A DNA stretch of 64,000 nucleotides, from the NCBI RefSeq assembly GCF_000620465.1, contig NZ_KK211140.1, positions 1,057,964-1,121,963 on the forward strand. Reading direction: 5' to 3'. Origin of the DNA: Ralstonia sp. UNC404CL21Col. GTDB taxonomy: Bacteria > Pseudomonadota > Gammaproteobacteria > Burkholderiales > Burkholderiaceae. This document shows, piece after piece, positions 52,680-62,416 of the stretch (position 1 is the stretch's first letter; the number at the start of each line of letters is the position of its first letter). The notes beneath the pieces were generated by a model. The model did not search any database, was not told where the DNA came from, and worked only from the letters and a program-made list of their open reading frames with translations. Position numbers and translations under genes: made by a program.

Positions 52680-53720
52680 TCAGGCGTTTTCTGAAACGGG
52701 AATGACGTACGGCAGCGCCTGCAACGTCAGCGCCGGGCCGTCCGGCGTGGCGAGATGGATCGCGGTGTCGAGCGCGTCCAGCTTCAACTCGACGAGCAGG
52801 TCGGTCCCGCCATCAGGCGCCATGGCTGCGTTGACCACCATGCCGCACGGTTGGTTCGGATCGGCTGCGCTGTAGACCTCGGCTCCGGCCGAGGTGGGGG
52901 CGTTGACGTGCGCGCGCTGCATGCGCCGCTTGAGCGTGCCGCGATACTGGCTGCGCGCCACGACTTCCTGCCCGGGGTAGCACCCCTTGCGGAAATCGAC
53001 GCCGCCGAGCAGCTCCAGGTTCACCATCTGCGGGACGAACTGCTCCTGGGTCGGCAGGGTGATGTGCGGCACACCTGCTTGCAGGCTCAGCCAATCCCAC
53101 ACCTCGGTGCCGACCAGCGACAGGCGCGACGACAGGGTCTTCCAGGCGTCCTGGAAGTGCTCGGCATGCACCATCCATTGATAGCGGGGGCGGCCGCCGG
53201 CATCCGGCAGGCGGACGACCGCGCCGAATTGCTGGCCGACCGTGGCAGGCTGCTGCGCCACCGCGTTGACGGTATCCGGCTCCGGCAACACGGCACCGGC
53301 CTCACGCAGCGCGTCCGCCGCGTCCGGCCCGGCGACGCCGATGGCGATGAACTCGTCCATCGGGCGCAGCTTGGCCTTGGCGCGCAGCACGAACATCGAC
53401 AGGCGCTTGGTCAGCGCCGGCGCGATGGCCTTGTCGGTCTGCAGCACGATCGTATCGGCCTGACGCCACACCAGCAGCGTGGCCAGCAGCCGTCCCTTGG
53501 GCGAGCAATAGCCCGCCAGGCGCGCCTGGTTCAGGCCCAGGCCCGTGACGGCGTTAGTCAGCTGGTTATGGAGAAACTCGGCGGCATCGGCGCCTTCGAC
53601 GGCGATGCGCGCCAGATCGGTCGGCGCACACAGCACGCTGCCGCGCGTAGCGGCATCAAATTGCACGTCGAGCGGGGGAAAGCTCAGCGTATCGACAAAA
53701 TCGTGGAAGACATCGTTCAT
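52680..53720 (-). CDS. ygfZ: Folate-binding protein YgfZ (iron-sulfur cluster maintenance)
   Basis: The 346-residue protein has the aminomethyltransferase-like fold and the hallmark KGCYPGQE (around 245-252). In E. coli YgfZ supports tRNA-modifying MiaB and other iron-sulfur enzymes in a folate-dependent way. The start is the ATG at 53720, which opens on the family N-terminus; the open frame further upstream overlaps the divergent mltG. It stands divergent to mltG and upstream of DUF4936. Confidence 0.93.
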   Translation of the reverse strand: MNDVFHDFVDTLSFPPLDVQFDAATRGSVLCAPTDLARIAVEGADAAEFLHNQLTNAVTGLGLNQARLAGYCSPKGRLLATLLVWRQADTIVLQTDKAIAPALTKRLSMFVLRAKAKLRPMDEFIAIGVAGPDAADALREAGAVLPEPDTVNAVAQQPATVGQQFGAVVRLPDAGGRPRYQWMVHAEHFQDAWKTLSSRLSLVGTEVWDWLSLQAGVPHITLPTQEQFVPQMVNLELLGGVDFRKGCYPGQEVVARSQYRGTLKRRMQRAHVNAPTSAGAEVYSAADPNQPCGMVVNAAMAPDGGTDLLVELKLDALDTAIHLATPDGPALTLQALPYVIPVSENA

Positions 53721-53853
53721 GGTGCGGGGGCGGCCTGAGATTGACCCGGTATTATATTGGGCTGTCTGAAGGGCAGCTTGTGCCCTGTCTATCCATTTCA
53801 AGAGTGCGGAAATCGCCGGTGTCGGCCGGTTCCTCACACAGATTCGCAACAGA

Positions 53854-54852
53854 ATGCTCTCTTTTCTCAAGCGCCTGGTCCTGCTGGCCATCCTGATTGT
53901 GCTGGCAGCGGCAGGCGGCGTGGTGTGGTGGGCCCAGCAACCGGTGAGCCTGGCGGCGTCGCCGCTGGAGGTGGTGATCAAACCGAACTCGAGCGTGATC
54001 TCGGTGGGCAAGCAGTTGGCCAATGCCGGTGTCGGCGTGCAGCCGCAGTTGTTTTCGCTGCTGGCGCGCGCCACGGGCAACGCCAAGAGCCTGAAAGCCG
54101 GCGGATATGCGCTGGAAACCGGCGCGACGCCCATGTCCATCCTGGACAAGATGGCGCGCGGCGACGTCACGCATTACGTCGTCACGGTCATCGAGGGCTG
54201 GTCGATGCGGCAGATGCGGGCAGTGGTCGACGCCGAGCCTGCGCTCAAGCACGACACGGCGGGCATGTCGGATGCAGACCTGATGCGCAAGATCGGCGCG
54301 CCGGAGGCCAACCCCGAAGGCCTGTTCTTTCCCGACACCTACCTCTTTGCGCGCGGCAGCAGCGATGTGGAGCTGTATCGCCACGCCTACCAGGCCATGC
54401 AGAAGCGCCTGAACGATGCCTGGGCCAAGCGCTCGCAGGATCTGCCATACAAGACGCCGTACGAGGCGCTGACCATGGCTTCGATCATCGAAAAGGAGAC
54501 CGGCCAGAAGCTGGAGCGCCCGATGATCGCCGCCGTGTTCGTCAACCGCCTGCGCAAGAACATGCTCCTGCAGACCGACCCGACGGTCATCTACGGCCTC
54601 GGTGCCGGCTTTGACGGCAATTTGCGCAAGCGCGACCTGCAGACGGACACGCCGTACAACACCTACACGCGGACCGGCCTGCCACCCACGCCGATCGCGC
54701 TGCCGGGCATGGCGTCGCTGCAGGCGGCGCTGAACCCGGCGTCGTCCGACGCGCTGTATTTCGTGGCCCGCGGCGACGGCAGCAGCCAGTTTTCGACCAA
54801 CCTGACGGACCACAACCGGGCCGTCAACAAATATCAGCGCGGCCAACCATGA
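53854..54852 (+). CDS. mltG: Endolytic murein transglycosylase MltG
   Basis: The 332-residue inner-membrane protein has one N-terminal membrane anchor (about 7-27) and a periplasmic YceG domain with the catalytic Glu in SIIEKETGQ (around 210-218) and [10 protein letters not shown]. It cuts nascent peptidoglycan glycan strands and limits their length. Its stop overlaps the tmk start (ATGA), the widespread mltG-tmk-holB arrangement. Confidence 0.95.
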   Translation: MLSFLKRLVLLAILIVLAAAGGVVWWAQQPVSLAASPLEVVIKPNSSVISVGKQLANAGVGVQPQLFSLLARATGNAKSLKAGGYALETGATPMSILDKMARGDVTHYVVTVIEGWSMRQMRAVVDAEPALKHDTAGMSDADLMRKIGAPEANPEGLFFPDTYLFARGSSDVELYRHAYQAMQKRLNDAWAKRSQDLPYKTPYEALTMASIIEKETGQKLERPMIAAVFVNRLRKNMLLQTDPTVIYGLGAGFDGNLRKRDLQTDTPYNTYTRTGLPPTPIALPGMASLQAALNPASSDALYFVARGDGSSQFSTNLTDHNRAVNKYQRGQP

Positions 54853-55466
54853 CCGGCAAGTTCATCACATTCGAAGGGATCGACGGGGCAGGCAAGAGCA
54901 CGCACCTGGCGTGGTTTGCACAGCAACTGCAGGCGAAACTCGCGCCCCTGGGCAAAAAGGTTGTCGTCACCCGGGAGCCGGGCGGCACGCCGCTGGGCGA
55001 GCGGCTGCGCGAACTGCTGCTGCACGAGCGCATGCACCTGGAAACCGAAGCGCTGCTGATGTTTGCCGGCCGCCGCGAGCACATTGCCGAAGTGATTCAG
55101 CCGGCCCTGGACGCCGGCGATTGGGTCATCTCCGACCGCTTCACCGATGCCACGTTCGCCTATCAGGGCGGGGGCAGGGGCTTGGCGATCGACCGGCTGG
55201 AGGTGCTGGAGCACTGGGTGCAGCGGGGCTTGCAGCCGACCAAGACCATCCTCTTCGACCTCGCGCCCGAAATTGCCGCTGCACGCCTGGCCGATGCCCG
55301 TACGCCGGACAAGTTCGAAGCCGAGTCCGCGCAGTTTTTCCTGCGCACGCGTGCCGAATACCTGCGCCGCGCAGCGGCGGAGCCGGATCGATTTGTCGTG
55401 ATCAACGCCAACCGCGAGCGCACCGATATCCAGAAAGACTTAGAGAATGTGCTTGCAACACTCTGA
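54849..55466 (+). CDS. tmk: Thymidylate kinase
   Basis: The 205-residue enzyme phosphorylates dTMP to dTDP. P-loop GIDGAGKST near 9-17, [15 protein letters not shown] (substrate and lid) and [12 protein letters not shown] are visible. Its start overlaps the mltG stop by ATGA, so it is translationally coupled. It is followed by holB, both serving DNA synthesis. Confidence 0.96.
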   Translation: MTGKFITFEGIDGAGKSTHLAWFAQQLQAKLAPLGKKVVVTREPGGTPLGERLRELLLHERMHLETEALLMFAGRREHIAEVIQPALDAGDWVISDRFTDATFAYQGGGRGLAIDRLEVLEHWVQRGLQPTKTILFDLAPEIAAARLADARTPDKFEAESAQFFLRTRAEYLRRAAAEPDRFVVINANRERTDIQKDLENVLATL

Positions 55467-55547
55467 TTCTGCGGGCAATTTCGGATACGGAAATAATGGT
55501 TTCACGGCGAGTTTCTGCATCAACAATCTAACGTAACCCATTGATTC

Positions 55548-56558
55548 ATGATGCTTTATCCCTGGCAATCCGCTGACTGGTCTCGTCTGCAAGCAATGCG
55601 GGCCAAGTTGCCGCATGCGATTCTGCTCAACGGCCAGGCTGGTACCGGCAAGCGCGATTTCGCCATGCATTTCGCGCAAAGCCTGCTGTGCGATACGCCG
55701 GCGGCCGACGGCCAGCCGTGCGGCACGTGCGCGGCGTGCAACTGGTTTGCGCAGGGCAACCATCCGGATTTCCATCTCGTGCGTCCTGAAGCAATGGAAG
55801 ACGCGCCCGAGACAGAGAAGGACGCCGACGGCAAGAAGAAGGCGCCCAGCAAGATCATCCGCATGGAGCAGGTCCGCAACCTCATCGAAGGGGTGGGGGT
55901 CGGCACGCACCGCGCCGGGTTGCGGGTGGTCGTGCTGTATCCGCTCTACGCGTTGCAGACCGAAGGCGCCAACGCACTGCTCAAGACGCTGGAAGAGCCG
56001 CCCCAGAACACCATCTTCCTGCTGGTGACGGATTGCATCGACCGCATCCTGCCGACCATCCTGTCGCGCTGCAGGCAGTTTCCGCTGCAGCCGCCCCAGC
56101 CCGAGGCGGCGCGCCAGTGGCTGGAGCAGCAAGGCGTGCCGCATGCGCAAAATCTGCTGGCCGAGTTCGGCAATGCGCCGCTGGCCGCGCTGGTCGCCGC
56201 CGAATCCGAAGACCGCCCGCTGCTGCAATTCCTGCTCGAACAACTGGGCCAGGGCGCAAAGCTGGACGCACTCGCCACGGCAGATCATTTACAGAAATTG
56301 TCGGTGCCTGCCGTTCTCAGTACCATGCACCGGTGGGTCTTTGACCTGATGGCGGCAAGACTGGCGGGGCGTCCGCGTTATTTCCCGGGGCAACGCGATG
56401 CGCTGCAACGTTGCGCAAATACCATCCCGCTGGATCGCCTGGAACGTTTTGCGCGTGCCTTGCCGGAGCGGCGCCGCACCGAGCAGCATCCGCTTGCCGC
56501 GCGGCTTGTCATCGAAAGCCTGTTGATGGATTACCGGCAGCTGTTTCCCGCTGCCTGA
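55548..56558 (+). CDS. holB: DNA polymerase III subunit delta'
   Basis: The 336-residue clamp-loader subunit has a degenerate P-loop (NGQAGTGKRDFAM), four zinc-site cysteines in CDTPAADGQPCGTCAACNW, the SRC motif in ILSRCRQF, and a sensor segment. As usual for delta', the P-loop is not expected to hydrolyse ATP well. It loads the sliding clamp with delta, tau and gamma subunits. The start lies 81 bp after tmk; the next codon is also ATG and cannot be excluded. Confidence 0.95.
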   Translation: MMLYPWQSADWSRLQAMRAKLPHAILLNGQAGTGKRDFAMHFAQSLLCDTPAADGQPCGTCAACNWFAQGNHPDFHLVRPEAMEDAPETEKDADGKKKAPSKIIRMEQVRNLIEGVGVGTHRAGLRVVVLYPLYALQTEGANALLKTLEEPPQNTIFLLVTDCIDRILPTILSRCRQFPLQPPQPEAARQWLEQQGVPHAQNLLAEFGNAPLAALVAAESEDRPLLQFLLEQLGQGAKLDALATADHLQKLSVPAVLSTMHRWVFDLMAARLAGRPRYFPGQRDALQRCANTIPLDRLERFARALPERRRTEQHPLAARLVIESLLMDYRQLFPAA

Positions 56559-56600
56559 ATCCGAACCTGCACCTGAACGTTTGCACTTTGTGGACACCCT

Positions 56601-57020
56601 GTGAGCACTGCACCTCTTCGTACGCCCGGCACTCCCGTCACCCCTGGCACACCCGCTGCAGCCGGCACGGCCCCGGGCGCACCGACCCGTCCGGGCATCG
56701 TCTCGCTGGCCATCAAGGATGAAGCCGGCCTGCATGCCGCGTATATGCCGTTCCTCAAGAACGGCGGCATTTTCGTACCGACGCAGCGCCCTTACCGGAT
56801 CGGCGAGGAGGTCTTCCTCGTGCTCTCGCTGCTGGACCGCCCGCAGAAGTATCAGGTGGCCGGCAAGGTGGCCTGGATCACGCCCGTAGGCACGCCGGCC
56901 AAGACGCCGGGCATTGGCGTACATCTTGGCGAAGATGAGCAGTGCCGCGTGCTGCGCCGTGTGATCGAAGAAGTGCTGGGCAAGCAGATCAACTCGCAGC
57001 GGCCCACACAAACCCTCTGA
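56601..57020 (+). CDS. PilZ domain protein
   Basis: A 139-residue protein with a Pro/Ala-rich N-terminal segment and a PilZ fold that includes MPFLKNGGIFVPTQRPYRIG and AGKVAWITP. The RxxxR and DxSxxG c-di-GMP motifs are not seen, so it resembles the type IV pilus PilZ group that does not bind the nucleotide. It starts with GTG. It lies between holB and tatD, its usual place. Confidence 0.9.
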   Translation: MSTAPLRTPGTPVTPGTPAAAGTAPGAPTRPGIVSLAIKDEAGLHAAYMPFLKNGGIFVPTQRPYRIGEEVFLVLSLLDRPQKYQVAGKVAWITPVGTPAKTPGIGVHLGEDEQCRVLRRVIEEVLGKQINSQRPTQTL

Positions 57021-57032
57021 TTTTTACCTGAT

Positions 57033-57055
57033 ACGGCGCACGAAGTTTGCGCCGT
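57033..57055 (+). other. Hairpin after the pilZ gene
   Basis: ACGGCGCA pairs with TGCGCCGT around a 7-base loop. The following AACTTT is only a weak T-tract, so partial termination or mRNA stabilisation is more likely than full termination. Confidence 0.45.
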
Positions 57056-57072
57056 AACTTTCTGATTATTCG

Positions 57073-57876
57073 ATGTTTGTCGATTCCCACTGCCACATCA
57101 ATTTCCCTGACTTGCGCGCGCGCCTGCCTGAGCTGCTGACGCGCATGCGCGAGAACCGCGTCACCCACGCGCTGTGCATTTCCGTCACGCTGGAAGACTT
57201 CCCGAGCGTGCTGGAGATCGCCGAGCAGGAGCCGAACGTGTACGCCACCGTGGGCGTGCATCCCGATGCCGAGGCGGACGTTGAAGACGGCCGGTCCATT
57301 GAAGAGCCCACGCTCGAGCGTCTGCTGACGCTGGCCGATCATCCGCGCGTGGTCGGCATCGGTGAAACCGGGCTCGACTACTACCGCCTAGGCGACCGCA
57401 CCGTGGCCGACATGGAGTGGCAGCGCGATCGCTTTCGTACACACATTCGCGCGTCGAAGCAGACCGGCAAGCCGCTGGTGATCCACACGCGCTCGTCGGC
57501 CGACGACACGCTGGCGATCATGCGCGAGGAAGGCGCCGAGGCCGCGCGCGGTGTCATGCACTGCTTTACAGAGACCTGGGACGTGGCCAAGGCCGCGCTG
57601 GACCTCGGTTTCTATATCTCGTTCTCGGGCATCGTGACGTTCAAGAATGCCGTGGACCTGCAGGAAACCGCCAAGAAGGTGCCGCTGGACCGCATGCTGA
57701 TCGAGACCGACTCGCCTTACCTGGCGCCGGTACCGTTCCGCGGCAAGACGAACGAGCCGGCGTACGTGCGCCACGTGGGCGAATTTCTGGCAACGCTGCG
57801 CGGCGAACCGCTGGACCGGATTGCCGGCGTTACCACCGAGAATTTCTTCAATCTATTCAATGCGATACCGCGATAA
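57073..57876 (+). CDS. TatD-family metal-dependent deoxyribonuclease
   Basis: The 267-residue protein has the metal site motif DSHCHINF at the start, ETGLDYYRLG, VIHTRSS, GVMHCFTETW, ETDSPYL. TatD family enzymes are 3'-5' exonucleases or DNases of the YcfH group. Here it follows mltG-tmk-holB-pilZ in the conserved order and precedes an ankyrin gene. Confidence 0.94.
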   Translation: MFVDSHCHINFPDLRARLPELLTRMRENRVTHALCISVTLEDFPSVLEIAEQEPNVYATVGVHPDAEADVEDGRSIEEPTLERLLTLADHPRVVGIGETGLDYYRLGDRTVADMEWQRDRFRTHIRASKQTGKPLVIHTRSSADDTLAIMREEGAEAARGVMHCFTETWDVAKAALDLGFYISFSGIVTFKNAVDLQETAKKVPLDRMLIETDSPYLAPVPFRGKTNEPAYVRHVGEFLATLRGEPLDRIAGVTTENFFNLFNAIPR

Positions 57877-57889
57877 CTTGAAGCAAGCA

Positions 57890-58714
57890 ATGAACAAAAT
57901 CGCCCTCGCTGGTGCGTTGACGATGGCGTTGTCGGGTGTCGCACTCGCCACGCCGCAGGACGATCTGCGCAACGCCGTCGAATACAACCGTCCGGCGCTG
58001 GTGCAGAAATATGTCGCGCAGGGCGTCGACCCGAACCTGAAGACCCGCGATGGCACACCGCTGCTGGTGGATGCGCTCAAGGAGAAGAACATCGAGGTGG
58101 CCGAGGCGCTCATCCGCGCCAAGAACATCGATTTCGAGCGCACCAACGCCGCTGGCGAAAACGCGTTGATGATGGCTGCCTACCAGGGCCTGCTGCCCAT
58201 GGTGAAGCTGATGGTGGAAACGTACGACGTGGAGGTCAACAAGACCGGCTGGACCGCGCTGCATTACGCCGCCACCAACGGGTATGACGACATCGTCAAA
58301 TACCTGCTCGACCACGCGGCCTATATCGATGCCGAAAGCCCCAACGCGACCACGCCGCTGATGATGGCGGCCATGGGCGGGCACATCACGACCGTCAAGC
58401 TGCTGCTGGACGAGGGCGCCGACATGAACCTGCGCAACCAGCAGAAGATGGACGTGATCGACTTCGCCAAGCGGTATCACCAGGATGAGATTGCTGCGGG
58501 GCTGGAATCGCGCCGGCGCAAGCTGGCGGAGCAATCCGGCAAGCCTGCTGCAGCACCGGCGCCTGCGGCCGCAGTCTCGCAGCCTGCCAAGCCTGCAGCG
58601 CCGGATGTGCCGACGCCGATGCCGCCCGCCAAGCGCGATGCGGCGGCGCCTAGCCCGGCCGGGCAGGATACGATCGGCACGCCGACCAACATGCTGTTTG
58701 ACAGCAACCGCTAG
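57890..58714 (+). CDS. Exported ankyrin repeat protein
   Basis: The 274-residue protein has a signal peptide (MNKIALAGALTMALSGVALA, cleavage near 20) and about five ankyrin repeats, e.g. GDTPLLVDALKEKN-like, GWTALHYAATNGYDDIVKYL and TPLMMAAMGGHITTVKLLLD, followed by an Ala/Pro-rich tail. It is likely periplasmic and binds other proteins. The ATG is 13 bp after the tatD stop. Ankyrin proteins in this place are common in Burkholderiales; the partner is unknown. Confidence 0.9.
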   Translation: MNKIALAGALTMALSGVALATPQDDLRNAVEYNRPALVQKYVAQGVDPNLKTRDGTPLLVDALKEKNIEVAEALIRAKNIDFERTNAAGENALMMAAYQGLLPMVKLMVETYDVEVNKTGWTALHYAATNGYDDIVKYLLDHAAYIDAESPNATTPLMMAAMGGHITTVKLLLDEGADMNLRNQQKMDVIDFAKRYHQDEIAAGLESRRRKLAEQSGKPAAAPAPAAAVSQPAKPAAPDVPTPMPPAKRDAAAPSPAGQDTIGTPTNMLFDSNR

Positions 58715-58728
58715 ACGCAGCCCGAACG

Positions 58729-58759
58729 GCCCGGCACGTCGTCAGCGCCGGTGCCGGGC
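58729..58759. other. GC-rich hairpin between convergent genes
   Basis: GCCCGGCAC pairs with GTGCCGGGC around a 13-base loop, between the ankyrin and egtB stop codons. There is no T-tract, so its role as terminator is uncertain. Confidence 0.4.
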
Positions 58760-58769
58760 GTGATGCGCG

Positions 58770-60074
58770 TCACGCCCGCCGCGCCAGCCGCACTCCAGTG
58801 AACTGCCACCGTTGGTGCGGATAGAAGAAGTTGCGATACGTCGCCCGCAGATGCCCCTCGGGCGACACGCACGATCCGCCGCGCAGCACCATCTGGCTGC
58901 ACATGAACTTGCCGTTGTATTCGCCCACGGCGCCTTCGGCCGGCTCGAAGCCCGGATAGGGGCCATAAGGGCTGGCAGTCCATTCCCACACATCACCGAA
59001 CAATTGACGCAGGCTGCCGGCCTCGGCGATGCCATGGTCAGGCAGCGGGCGTAGCGCGCCCCGGCCGGCGAAGTTGCCTTGCACGGGCAGGCCCTCGGCG
59101 GCGTGCTCCCATTCGGCTTCCGTCGGCAGGCGGGCGCCGGCCCAGCGGGCGTAGGCATCGGCCTCGTAAAAGCTGACGTGCGTGACCGGCGCGTCCAGAT
59201 CCACCGGCTGCAGGCCCTGCAGCGACATCTGCTGCCACCCCTCGGCCTCGTCCATGCCGGCGCGCCAGTAGAGCGGGGCATCAATGGCTTCGCGCTGCAC
59301 CCACGCCCAGCCGTCGGACAGCCACAGCGTTGGCTGCCGATAGCCGCCGTCCTGCATGAAGGCGAGCCATTCACGGTTGGTGACAGGGTGCGTGGCCAAC
59401 GCATAGGGCTCCAGCCAGACGGTGTGGCGCGGGCCTTCGCAGTCGAACATGAAATCGGTGTCGGCTCCTGTCTCGGTTTTGCCGATCTGCACGGCACCGC
59501 CCTGGAAACTGACCCAACCCGGTTGCGCCGGGGCCGCATGCACGCGTGCTGCAGGCGCTTCGGCATAGGCCGGGCACAGCGGATTCTGCGCAAACAGGTG
59601 GAGAAGATCGGTCAGCAGCAACTCCTGGTGCTGCTGTTCGTGGTGCAGGCCGAGGGTCACCAGGCGGGCAAGATCGTCCGATACGCCGCCGGCCAGCAAG
59701 CGCTGCATGGCCGCATCGACATGGGCGCGATAGGCGCGCACCTCGTCGAGGGTCGGGCGCGTGAGCATGCCGCGACGCGGGCGCGGATGCCGCGCACCAA
59801 CCGTTTCGTAGTACGAATTGAACAGGTACCGGTAGCGCGCATCGGGCGAGCGATAGCCCGGCACGTTGGGGCCGAGGATGAATTCTTCAAAGAACCACGT
59901 CGTATGGGCGAGATGCCATTTGGCGGGGCTGGCGTCGTCCATGGACTGGACGGTGGCGTCGGCGTCGGACAGCGGCGCAGCCAGGGCCAGCGATTGCGCT
60001 CGCACCACGCCGTAGTGCTGCATCAGCGCGGGCAGGGCGGTGGTCGGCACATCAAGAACGGGCGATACGCGCAT
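58770..60074 (-). CDS. egtB: Ergothioneine biosynthesis iron-dependent sulfoxide synthase EgtB
   Basis: The 434-residue protein has an N-terminal DinB-like domain with candidate iron ligands in WHLAHTTWFFEEF and GLHHEQQHQELLL, and a C-terminal FGE-sulfatase domain (HPVTNREWLAF, ARLPTEAEWEHAA, GDVWEWTASPY, VLRGGSCVSPEGHLRATYRNF). It joins trimethylhistidine to a thiol on the way to ergothioneine. GGAG precedes the ATG at 60074. No EgtD methyltransferase is beside it in this window. Confidence 0.93.
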   Translation of the reverse strand: MRVSPVLDVPTTALPALMQHYGVVRAQSLALAAPLSDADATVQSMDDASPAKWHLAHTTWFFEEFILGPNVPGYRSPDARYRYLFNSYYETVGARHPRPRRGMLTRPTLDEVRAYRAHVDAAMQRLLAGGVSDDLARLVTLGLHHEQQHQELLLTDLLHLFAQNPLCPAYAEAPAARVHAAPAQPGWVSFQGGAVQIGKTETGADTDFMFDCEGPRHTVWLEPYALATHPVTNREWLAFMQDGGYRQPTLWLSDGWAWVQREAIDAPLYWRAGMDEAEGWQQMSLQGLQPVDLDAPVTHVSFYEADAYARWAGARLPTEAEWEHAAEGLPVQGNFAGRGALRPLPDHGIAEAGSLRQLFGDVWEWTASPYGPYPGFEPAEGAVGEYNGKFMCSQMVLRGGSCVSPEGHLRATYRNFFYPHQRWQFTGVRLARRA

Positions 60075-60283
60075 GGGGTCTCCAGAGCAGGCAGCGAGGA
60101 CAGCACAGCAGCAACTGGGCCATGCCGCGGCGCGTGCAATGACGCACGCCGCTTGCCCATGTTCGTAAGAAGCATATGCGAGCTTTGTAACTTTGGCATG
60201 CGCAACACTGGCGATGCTGCGTTGCGACGATGGCTGCACCGCAGCATCGATTGTCATGAAACAGTCACCGCGGCCACCTAGGA

Positions 60284-60297
60284 TGTAAACGTTTACA
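60284..60297. promoter_or_regulatory. Perfect LacI-family operator
   Basis: TGTAAACGTTTACA is a perfect 14-bp palindrome with a central CG, the usual form for LacI/GalR proteins. It lies 18 bp upstream of the LacI gene start, so it most likely gives autoregulation of the regulator-transporter operon. Confidence 0.85.
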
Positions 60298-60315
60298 AAT
60301 TCCAAGGGGCGCGCA

Positions 60316-61386
60316 GTGGGCAGCAGCATCAAGGATGTCGCGACACATGCCGGCATTTCGATTGCCACCGTGTCGCGGGCAGTCAACACGCCGGAGCGGG
60401 TGAGTGCCTCGACGCTGGCCCGGGTGCAGGCCGCCATGGACGCGCTGCACTATCGACCGAATGCGCTCGGCCGCCAACTGCGCGCCGAGCGCACGGGCCT
60501 GTTGGGCGTGGTGCTGCCGTCACTGGCCAACCCGGTGTTTGCCGAATGCATGCAGGGCATCGAGGAAGCCGCGTCCATCACGGGCCAGCGCGTGATGCTC
60601 ATGACCACCGCCTACGACCGCGAGCGTGAAGCCCGCGCCATCGAGACCATGCTCGAGCAACGTGTCGATGGCCTGATCCTGACCGTAGCCGATGCCGCTG
60701 CCAACCCGCACCTCGATCGCCTGGACGCCGAGCACGTGCCTTATGTGCTGGTCTACAACGACACGGTCGGCCAGGCGCGCATTCCCGCCCGCTGCTGCGT
60801 GACCGTCGACAACCGCGCCGCCGCACGCGACGCCATTCGCGCGTTGCTCGCGCAGGGCCACCGCCAAATCCGCATGCTGACGGGCACGCTGGCGGCGTCG
60901 GACCGCGCGGCGCTGCGCCACGACGGCTACCGAGAAGCGCTGGAAGCAGCCGGCATTGCACCGCAGCCGCCCGTCGAAATTGATTTCAATGCCGACGCCA
61001 TGCTGCCGGCCGAGCTGGCCCGCCTGCTGGCGCCGCCACGCCCGACCGCCATTTTCTGCAGCAACGACCGCCTTGCCTTGCTCACTATCCGCTCGCTGCG
61101 CGAGATGGGCCTGCGCGTGCCTGAAGACGTGAGCGTGGTCGGCTTCGATGGCCTCGCGATGGGGCAGTGGCTTTCGCCGACGCTGGCCACCGTGGCCCAG
61201 CCGCATCGCCGGATCGGCGCCGACGCGGCCACCGCACTGGCCCGCCGCATCGCCGGCGAGGTGGTGCCCTCGATTACGTTGCCGCACCGCCTGCTGGCGG
61301 GCGGCACGCTGGCCCGTGCGCCGGCTGAAGCGTCTCTCTCCGTTGTTTCTTCCCTCACGTCTGATACGCAAGGAGCGTCTCGATGA
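60316..61386 (+). CDS. LacI-family transcriptional regulator
   Basis: The 356-residue protein has an N-terminal helix-turn-helix (IKDVATHAGISIATVSRAVN) with the hinge helix PNALGRQLR and a periplasmic-binding-like effector domain (IFCSNDRLALLTIRSLREMG, DVSVVGFDG). The start is a GTG. The gene is first in the operon, its stop overlaps the binding-protein start (ATGA), and a perfect operator lies just upstream, so it probably represses this importer until its ligand appears. Confidence 0.94.
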   Translation: MGSSIKDVATHAGISIATVSRAVNTPERVSASTLARVQAAMDALHYRPNALGRQLRAERTGLLGVVLPSLANPVFAECMQGIEEAASITGQRVMLMTTAYDREREARAIETMLEQRVDGLILTVADAAANPHLDRLDAEHVPYVLVYNDTVGQARIPARCCVTVDNRAAARDAIRALLAQGHRQIRMLTGTLAASDRAALRHDGYREALEAAGIAPQPPVEIDFNADAMLPAELARLLAPPRPTAIFCSNDRLALLTIRSLREMGLRVPEDVSVVGFDGLAMGQWLSPTLATVAQPHRRIGADAATALARRIAGEVVPSITLPHRLLAGGTLARAPAEASLSVVSSLTSDTQGASR

Positions 61387-62414
61387 AACGTCTCGTTCAA
61401 TGGCTGCGCGTGTGCGGCCTCGTGGCTGCCGGCGCGTTCGCCGTGGCTGCGCCAGTGCAGGCACAGCCGGCCGGCCAGCAAGTCGCCATCTGCTACAACT
61501 GCCCGCCCGAATGGGCCGACTGGGCCAGCCAGATCAAGGCCATCAAGGACAAGACCGGCATTACCGTGCCGTTCGACAACAAGAACTCCGGCCAGGCCAT
61601 CGCGCAGATGCTGGCCGAGAAGTCGCACCCCGTGGCTGACGTGGCCTACCTGGGCATCACGTCTGCGTATCAGGCCAAGGAAAAGGGCCTGGTCGCCAAC
61701 TACAAGCCCAAGCATTGGGAAGACATTCCGGCCGGCATGAAAGACCCGGACGGTGCGTTCTTCTCGATCCACTCCGGCACGCTGGGCTTTTTCGTCAACA
61801 AGGATGCGCTGGAAGGCAAGCCCGTGCCGCGCTCCTGGAAAGACCTGCTCAAGCCCGAATACAAGGGCATGGTCGGCTACCTGGACCCGAGCAGCGCCTT
61901 CGTCGGCTACGTGGGCGCCGTGGCGGTCAACCAGGCCCTGGGCGGCACGCTTGACGACTTCAGCCCCGCCGTCGAATGGTTCAAGCAGTTGAAGAAGAAC
62001 GCGCCGATCGTGCCGAAGCAGACCGCCTACGCGCGCGTCGTGGCCGGCGAGATCCCCATCCTGCTCGACTACGACTTCAACGCCTACCGCGCCAAGTACA
62101 AGGACCACGCAAATGTGGAATTCGTGATTCCGCAGGAAGGCACGATTGCCGTGCCGTACGTGATGAGCCTGACCGCCGGTGCGCCGCACACCGACAACGC
62201 CAAGAAGGTGCTGGATTTCGTGCTGTCGGACGAAGGCCAGACGCTGTGGGCCAACGCCTACCTGCGCCCCGTGCGCGCCAATGCGATGAGCAAGGAGGCC
62301 GCCTCGCGCTTCCTGCCGGCCAGCGAATACGCCCGCGCCAAGACGGTCGACTTCAACAAGATGGCAGCCGGCCAGCAGGCGTTTGGCGCGCGCTACCTGA
62401 ACGAGGTCCGCTGA
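61383..62414 (+). CDS. ABC transporter substrate-binding protein of the LacI-led operon
   Basis: The 343-residue protein has a signal peptide (cleavage near Val-Gln-Ala-Gln, about 28) and a class resembling the iron/phosphonate/polyamine group (VAICYNCPPEWADWASQ, ADVAYLGITSAYQAKEKGL, GTLGFFVNKDAL). Cys-Tyr-Asn-Cys near the mature N-terminus may form a disulfide. The next genes are two permeases of the same operon; an ATPase is expected beyond the window. Ligand unknown. Confidence 0.9.
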   Translation: MKRLVQWLRVCGLVAAGAFAVAAPVQAQPAGQQVAICYNCPPEWADWASQIKAIKDKTGITVPFDNKNSGQAIAQMLAEKSHPVADVAYLGITSAYQAKEKGLVANYKPKHWEDIPAGMKDPDGAFFSIHSGTLGFFVNKDALEGKPVPRSWKDLLKPEYKGMVGYLDPSSAFVGYVGAVAVNQALGGTLDDFSPAVEWFKQLKKNAPIVPKQTAYARVVAGEIPILLDYDFNAYRAKYKDHANVEFVIPQEGTIAVPYVMSLTAGAPHTDNAKKVLDFVLSDEGQTLWANAYLRPVRANAMSKEAASRFLPASEYARAKTVDFNKMAAGQQAFGARYLNEVR

Positions 62415-62416
62415 GC

